Assembly: GCA_039707465.1 (NCBI GenBank)
Contig: CM077645.1
Location: 160,153,003-160,217,002 of the forward strand
Direction: 5' to 3'
Length of the DNA stretch: 64,000 nucleotides
DNA from: Rhabdophis nuchalis
Taxonomy: Eukaryota; Chordata; Lepidosauria; Squamata; Natricidae
The notes under the pieces were generated by a model, which saw only the letters and a list, made by a program, of their open reading frames with translations, made no database searches and was not told the origin of the DNA. Positions within the stretch are counted from its first letter, which is position 1. Every line of letters begins with the position of its first letter. A program made the translations under genes and the position numbers. Of the stretch, positions 57,877 through 64,000 are shown piece by piece.

Positions 57877-59362
57877 AAATAGACTTTGAATTTAAGTGAT
57901 TCTGTGTTGTGACATCTGGGCATAAAGTTTAGTTTCCCTTGCCATGAAGATCTTCCCACTTGTATAAAAAGTGTCTGCATCTGTTCCAATTGTTTCATTA
58001 GTGCCACAACGACACTCACAAATAATAGCTAAAAGAGTCTAGTGCCCTAGCAACTCATATGACATTACCAGCCAAGCACCAGATACAATGTGCTGCATAG
58101 ATTTTTTTTTCTTTCCTTATTCCCAAAGTATAAACATCTACTTAATAATTTTTTTTTTAAAAAAACCATAATATCTGCACAAAATTCTTACAAAGAAAAA
58201 AAATATTTTAGGAGAAAATAACAGAAATGAAATATATGCACGTACTTTTCTCTTATTCATTGAATACACCGCTAAATCATTTTATTCAATCAGATTTCTT
58301 CTTTATCCAAGAAAGTGAGCCAAGCCACATGGTGCAGGCAAGACAACCCCCACCCCCAGCCCCTCAGGGAGCAGGTGCTATTGATTACAGGATTTCCACT
58401 GATCTTAAATGTGTTTAATTTCACCCAGGTCCTATTGATTTTCAAGCAAATGTGTTTAGCATCTGCACTGCCGATTGTCCTCCTTCTTAGAATTTCAATT
58501 TGTGAGTTGTGGATTGGCCGTTTGTAAGAGTGCCAGTTCCTCACAGTAATGTTTTTATTTTATTTTTTAAAACAACAGTATTCCAAAATAATGTCTTAGT
58601 AAAATCAAAACAGGGGGTTAAAATCAGGCCTTGAAAGCTGCCATCTTTAGCACTTGCATTGTTGTCAGAATGGAAAATAGTTTCCTCTTATTGCATAGGT
58701 ATTTATAGCTCTTTTTATGGGAGTGTAGCCTCTACAAGTAGTACTTTTTTAAACTTTAAATTACTCTACTGTTTTTCTGATTCTGAGGTACCTATAGTTA
58801 GTTAAGGAGCTCAAACCTTATTTCAATGTAGTAGACTGAATACAGATGCCCACTGTTGTGGATAATTCTCTTTTCCTAAGTCAGGGATATTAACTTTGCA
58901 GATTTGCTTGTCTCCCTAGGCTGCTTATTTAGTAAAAGATAGGTTGAAAAATGTAGTTGTACTCCATTCTAAGTCAAATGATTGAACAATGGACATACTT
59001 TAAACATCTGAATAATACATGTCCCCATAAGTCCTTCTCTGCTGCCTCATCATGTTGTGGTGTAGGGGGATTTATTCCTGGGAGAGGGAAATGTTCAGTA
59101 CAGGGAATGTTCACCAAACGTGTATACTCCCAGTAGGGCTACTCCAGGTATCAAGATTATCCCAGCTGTTTAGCTAAAGACAAGCAGGTGCCTATATAGA
59201 AGGAATTAACTGAGAAGAGAAAAGTAAGTAAGCATGAGCAATGGGGAAAACTCAGTGCAATGGAAAATGAAATGACTACACACTGACATTTGGTGTATCA
59301 GTGAACTGAAATGGACTGGAATTGAACACTTGCAGTCCAGTAAAATCATACTATTACAACTC

Positions 59363-59396
<34 letters not shown>

Positions 59397-59501
59397 AGAA
59401 TGAATGTTTACATTTGTAAAGATAACAAGGAGGGAAGAGACCGAAAAACACAAAACGTTTTCCGAAAGTTCCCCAAACTCAAAAAGAGATTCAAATTGGT
59501 A
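57877..59501. other. No gene seen; (AC)n at 59364-59394
   Basis: AT-rich with T/A runs at 58101-58108 and 58149-58164 and a pure (AC)n array at 59364-59394. The stretch 58360-58560 is listed separately. Confidence 0.45.
58360..58560. promoter_or_regulatory. Candidate conserved non-coding element
   Basis: Non-repetitive block with GCTATTGATTACAGG, TCCTATTGATTTTC, AATTTCACCCAGG and GTGGATTGGCCG. No frame or repeat explains it. Low confidence. Confidence 0.2.
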
Positions 59502-59509
59502 TGCTAAAG

Positions 59510-59643
59510 CAGGGGTCTCCAACCTTTGCAACTTTAAGTCTGAAGGACTTCAGCTCCCAGAATTCTCCAGCCAGCTTTGCTGGCTGGAGAATTCTGGGAG
59601 CTGAAGTCTTCAGACTTAAAGTTGCAAAGGTTGGAGACCCCTG
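59510..59643. mobile_element. Palindromic hAT MITE
   Basis: Ends CAGGGGTCTCCAACC and GGTTGGAGACCCCTG, near-perfect inverted halves around CCAGCTTTGCTGG, with one base missing in the right arm (CTGAAGTCTTCAG). Flanks TGCTAAAG and CGCTAAAG match at 7 of 8. Very similar to 10814-10948. Confidence 0.95.
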
Positions 59644-59859
59644 CGCTAAAGGACATCAGTGAGTACACTGTAATTGGTTTGGTGATCAAACATGGATGAA
59701 AGGGATATGCTACAATAAGATATATCACCATTCAGGTTAATTTAGAAGATTAACTGTCTTTTTACAAAAACCTCTGCTTCCAATTGATGGAGTTAGATAA
59801 GGCACCCTGGTCATTTCCAAGTCAAAATGCTACAGAAATGTGGGAAGCAATAGAAGTAT

Positions 59860-60815
59860 CTGTACAGGTTCTAATCATACAATGCTAGCCAATCTGAAGG
59901 GAATACAGTGGCCACCTGATTGGAAGAAGTCAGTCTCTGTATAAGAACCAAATGTGCTAACAGCATAATATTTAGAATCATCAAATGCAGATTATAGCCC
60001 TACAGGAAAAGAAGATGTCAGATTTTCTAACTTACTTTAGCAAAAACCAAGGAATAAGAGATGGTATTGCTAAAGCACAGCCAGTAACTAAGAAAGGCAA
60101 AGAACACCAAAAAAAGAAGTCAATTACATGCTTCATAATGTTATAGGGGCCTTCAACTGTGTCAGTTAGGTGGAACTGTGGAATGTCATGAGGACGATGG
60201 GAAACCCGGAACTTCTAATAGTCCTCATGAAAAAATATGCAGCACAGGAAGCCACAGTTCAAGGAACAGGATAAAGCAAGCTAGCTCCAGGTTAGCAAAG
60301 AAATGAAACAAGGATGTAGAATCTATCCTTGATCCAAAATAAATAATAAAGGCTGAATATATTAAGGGAGGGTGGATCAGGAGAAGAAGAGGATGGTTTC
60401 TTCTCTGACACTTTATGAAAGCAGACTTTAAAGAAGGATAGAAAAAGTATTGATGCGTTTGGACACTGGGGTTGGAAAAGTTTTCTGAAAATACCACGGA
60501 TACCCAAGAAAACAAACAAATGAATTTTAGAATAACTGAATCTAAGTGTTCACTTGAAACCTAAATGACTATGCTCCAATGATTATATTTGGGACACATT
60601 ATACAGAGATATAGTTATTTGGAGATGCTTACAATACTGAAAAAGATAAGAGGAGGAAGAAAAAGAACAGGAAAATAGACTTGCTTACAATGGCAGTAGG
60701 TGCACTGTTGGAAGATCTGAAGGGTCAAGGTGAAGACAAAATATCCTAAAGATCTAGGTATGTAGTCACTAAACAACATTAACACTGACTTGATGACATG
60801 TAATCAATCAAAGAA
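59860..60815 (+). mobile_element. Bov-B (RTE) LINE relic, 3' part
   Basis: Broken frames keep Bov-B order: WPPDWKKSV near 59910, ELWNVMRTMGNPELLIVLMK and KYAAQEATVQGTG at about 60170-60270, then a 3' part with GGACACATTATACAGAG, ACTTGCTTACAATGGCAG, GTGCACTGTTGGAAGATCTG, TGTAGTCACTAAACAAC, GACTTGATGACATGTAATC and a final AATCAATCAAAGAAAG. RTE-clade RT would have driven its own and Sauria SINE movement. It has many stops and frameshifts and lacks the catalytic part of the RT. The left boundary is uncertain. Bov-B is known for transfer between animals, but nothing here dates that. Confidence 0.8.
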
Positions 60816-61689
60816 AGTATGGACCTTGTCTTCAGATATTTTAAGTACTTTTCTGCAGCTACACTGTTGATTAAATAGAAGGTAAGTTATTACTAGCCTC
60901 TATAGTTGTATTGTAAGACCTATACACCTCACTAACTGACTGGGACCAATTTTCTTCCTTTAAGGAACCTTGAAAGTTACACAAATCCTGGAATCATAGG
61001 AGCTTTTACTATTTCTCATTTATTCTGTCTGTAAACCTTTGCGGAGTATTTCAAAAGATGTGATGATACTGTTTAGGGGTTGCACTCTTGAATTAAATTT
61101 ATAAAATTGTTATTTAAATACATTAAATCAAAGAAAGAAAGAAAGGAACTATATATTTTGGTGGAAATGGCTGTAGGTATTTAGATAACATGCTGAAGTC
61201 CTAATTTTGTTCTCTTTGTAGCTTCAATTTCAATTTCCCGCCATTAATGAAGAACTATGGATCCCATGGGAAATTTTTGGTACAATGTTGAAAACTCTTT
61301 TGTTCTAAGATTCAGAATCTATTACATCTACAAGCACTGCAATGAGGATTAACAATGTAATTTTTGAAAAGGGTGGGGCATTGAACTGTGGTTGAACACA
61401 CTGTCTTGGCTCTATTCTCTTCTATAGATGTCCCTAGTTGGAAATCCATTTTATGTTAGAAAATAATGGCCACTGTCAATAGGGGAGGGGAAGGGAAATG
61501 ATGTAGTGTAGCCTTCACTACTCTATAGCAATTACAAGTGCCAAAGTCAGTTTGTTGGCAGTAAGAGCCCCTACTTTGTGGAGTTATTCAGCGTTTATAC
61601 TCTCTCCACTCCTATTTAACAACTACATAAGTCAGTAGGTGAGATCTTTCATTGCAATAGCGTGAGGTATCATCAGTATGTTGTTCCAT
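60816..61689. other. No gene seen
   Basis: Unique-looking AT-rich sequence. Confidence 0.45.
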
Positions 61690-62345
61690 CTCTATTCCAT
61701 CTACTGCATTAGGTGCCAGTTTACCTCTGAGTGCAATTCAAGATGCTGATTTTGACACTTAAAGCCCTACATGGCATGGGACCAAGTCATCTGAAGGACT
61801 ATCTCTTCCCAATCCCCTCTATTCGTCCCATAAGATCAAGCAGGAGGGGTACATTATGAGCCCCATCTACTAAGGAATTCCATCTGGATCTGTGCCTTTT
61901 CTGCTTGGGGTCCCACTCTTGGGAACATTGTTCCCCCTGAAGTGATGTTGGACACATACCACCCCCAAAATGTGGTCTTTCCAACAACCTGGAGGATCCC
62001 ATGATGAACTTGCAAGGTGGCTGCATGATGTCAAATGATGATTGCCTATGGAGATTTTTAGTCATCCAGATTATGACTAAGATCAGGTGCTTTTTCAAGA
62101 GGCAACTGGACTTTCTAAGAACTGAAGAAGCTTCTTAGAAGAGCAGCAAAATGTCTTCAACGAAAAAAAAGTCTAGATGCCTCTTGAAAAAGCATCTTTG
62201 GGTCAAGTGATCATTGTTCCCCATGGATCCCTTGTTCCATGTGATGTTGGAATTTATGTTTATGTTTGAGTGTTTTATGGGCTTATCATTACGTTTTCTA
62301 TGCCAGCCAGAGTCACATTTTGAAAGATAAATAAATACTTTATCT
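61690..62345 (+). mobile_element. Old L2-like LINE, split by an inverted-repeat insert
   Basis: Translated pieces QFKMLILTLKALHGMGPSHLK and SIRPIRSSRRGT match the L2 post-RT region (FKVL..FKVLHGMGPSYL, RPIRSHREG). The 3' end GCCAGCCAGAGTCACATTTT followed by AAGATAAATAAATACT is an L2-type tail. The segment at about 62020-62215 is a separate insert. Stops and shifts abound. Confidence 0.7.
62020..62215. mobile_element. Inverted-repeat insert with hammerhead-like core
   Basis: TGCTTTTTCAAGAGGCAACT at 62090 is matched in reverse by GATGCCTCTTGAAAAAGCAT at 62176. Between them is CTGAAGA (62122-62128), the stem-like AGCTTCTTAGAAG, and AAAATGTCTTC. In a hammerhead the first box is CTGANGA and the second GAAA, and the second is not intact here. 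Possibly a Penelope-type terminal piece. Confidence 0.45.
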
Positions 62346-64000
62346 ATAGGAATATAAAATCAGGACTTACAGTACATGTTTTAAAGAACTGGTGGCCTGA
62401 AACTTTCCCTTCATCTCTTTGTATATGTCTTCTCTTGGGCCTGCTACTCATTCTGCCTTCCTGATTATCTCCCCCCAAAATGAGATTGGCCTTTTTTCTT
62501 TGTCTCTGAATGGCTTCTTGCAAACCAAGATGGACAATAGCAAAGTGGAGGTAGGACAACTCAGCAGTAACATATTCCTTGACATCAGTAAACTACCATT
62601 GAAGGCCCTGAGAAGAAAAGAACAATTCTGCTGCTTATAATCTCATACAAATAAACATAGACATTTACTTCAAGTCCATGGAAATTTGCTTCAAAAATAT
62701 TCATACTCTTTTTCCTTCTTGGTTTTAACTGCAGCTTCAGGCATGCTTCATCTATGATTAATTTCTTATACAGCCCAGCAAGAAACAGTGTGACAAACAC
62801 ACACATATATTTTCTCCATGCATCCTTTGCACAAAATACCTTCAATAATCTGGGTGGCCCATCACACGGAAAAATCCAGAAAATCTATAGGAAAAATTCA
62901 TCAAATGTGAAATATCCTTCAGGGAACCAGGATTTATACCCACAGTTATAAAGAATAACTGAATGGATAGGTCTTACCCACTCTGCAGTGAACATAAAAC
63001 CAGGTTTCGTGTTAAATCAGTAACAGTAGGCATCTGGCAAGTACTACACCCCATCCGAGGGCAGACCCAAGACCACTATCTCCTATAGATCCAGATGTTC
63101 CCAAAGTCTTGCCAAATGCTAACATATTTTATGCCAGTCTATAAGGGCAACAGAAGTATTTTTGCCTAGATTTACTAGAAAGTAAATTTTCCCTACCTTG
63201 AATTCAGAGACTACCTTCCAAATAAACATAAAGTCAGACTATATGATTTTTCTTGTGATGTTTCGTACTTTTAAGTTTTATTTCATCAAACAAAAATGAC
63301 AACTTTGAACAAACAAAATGTTAAAAATAATAATTGTGACCGTTAGTGCACTTACGCATGGCCGCTTAGGAATCTTTTAAATATGGGAATGAGGTTCACA
63401 GAAGTTAAGTTAGAATTAGAACTGTGTTGTAGTTGAGACAACTGAATTGGGTAAAATGTGCCGGACTTTGACAACTGATTACAAAGTCTGATTTTTTACA
63501 ATCGAGTTTGAAGTGTTTTATATTAAGCTTGAAATGGTTATTTGCACGTGTTACATTTCAATTAAAACTAAAAAAGTCATTTACAGGTAAAACATTACTA
63601 TCTATAATTTTGTATGCAATACCTAAATGTGACGGAAATGTACGGAAGTGTCGCAGCTCTAAATTATCCAAACCAAGAATTTTAAGCCTAGTAGGACAGG
63701 GTATTCTATTATGGGCAGAAGAATGCAAAACTTTTCTTGTAAAGTACTTGTGTTCGATATGTGGTAAAGAATGGAAATAGTTGTAGGGTTGGCTTAAAGT
63801 ATGTTTTGTAAGCTGTAGTGAACAATATAATATTTCCAAATGATATTTCCAAAGCCACTTCACTATTATGTCCAGAATGCCACACTGATTGTTCTGCACT
63901 AATTATTCTGGAAACTCTGGTGCCAATGATACCCTATTTAAATATTTCAGTGGCTCAATAGTTTCCTAAACATTGAGTTCAAAAGGAGAGGCTAAAAATT
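62346..64000. other. No gene seen; repeat-poor end of window
   Basis: AT-rich unique-looking DNA. Frames of 90 and 113 codons on opposite strands at 63508-63899 overlap each other and show no domain. Confidence 0.45.

Overview
This window looks like non-coding genomic DNA from a squamate reptile, most probably a snake. The evidence is its repeat spectrum: tRNA-headed Sauria-type SINEs, a second SINE family ending in TTTACCTTT, a Bov-B (RTE) LINE relic, a CR1/L3-like LINE ending in (ATTGT)n, L2-like LINEs, an L1 3' end, a Penelope-like relic with GIY-YIG endonuclease remains, and many short hAT-type DNA elements with 8-bp target duplications. No host protein-coding exon, tRNA, rRNA or other RNA gene could be supported. 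Every long open frame is either part of a transposon or an artefact of simple repeats. The species call is an inference from repeat families and was not checked against a database.

Layout. 1-4.4 kb: a tRNA-SINE with a (CATA)n tail, a Sauria SINE, a DNA element with TA-flanked ends, a (TG)n/(CA)n-rich duplicated segment and a palindromic hAT MITE. 5-6.1 kb: a composite hAT element. 7.3-9.7 kb: L1 end, DNA element, hAT element, SINE. 10.3-12.8 kb: CR1 copies broken by a MITE, a SINE, a hAT element and an L2 LINE. 14.1-16.1 kb: a SINE split by a 1.05-kb hAT element, another DNA element and a half-palindrome. 16.7-19.2 kb: a four-deep nest (hAT, hAT, Charlie-like hAT, L2 with a large ATT/ATG microsatellite). 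20.7-25.6 kb: hAT elements, a Penelope relic split by a hAT element, a SINE, a minisatellite and an element carrying compound microsatellites. 27-31.5 kb: L2 end, microsatellites, a SINE split by a palindromic MITE, a hAT element. 34-37.5 kb: several hAT elements, SINEs and an L2 insertion with a 27-nt direct repeat. 39-45.5 kb: hAT, CR1, L2, MITE and SINE copies. 45.5-47.3 kb: a CR1 LINE with an uninterrupted frame of about 540 codons covering reverse transcriptase. 47.3-55.2 kb: further hAT, L2 and CR1 copies, including a hAT inserted into another hAT's terminal repeat. 57.7-62.4 kb: palindromic MITEs, Bov-B, and an L2 relic with a hammerhead-like insert.

Between these lie repeat-poor, AT-rich stretches, notably 25.6-27.0, 32.0-34.0, 55.2-57.7 and 62.3-64.0 kb. 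A few short pieces (28.94-29.24, 50.86-51.17, 56.03-56.29 and 58.36-58.56 kb) read like candidate conserved non-coding elements, which is only an impression. The elements do not form a pathway. What can be reconstructed is an order of insertion, because target duplications show who jumped into whom. The most informative pattern is in the hAT target duplications: elements with CAGGGG/CAGTGATGG-type ends nearly always duplicated a site with TA at its centre, while the CAG(T/A)GGTGG-type family did not.
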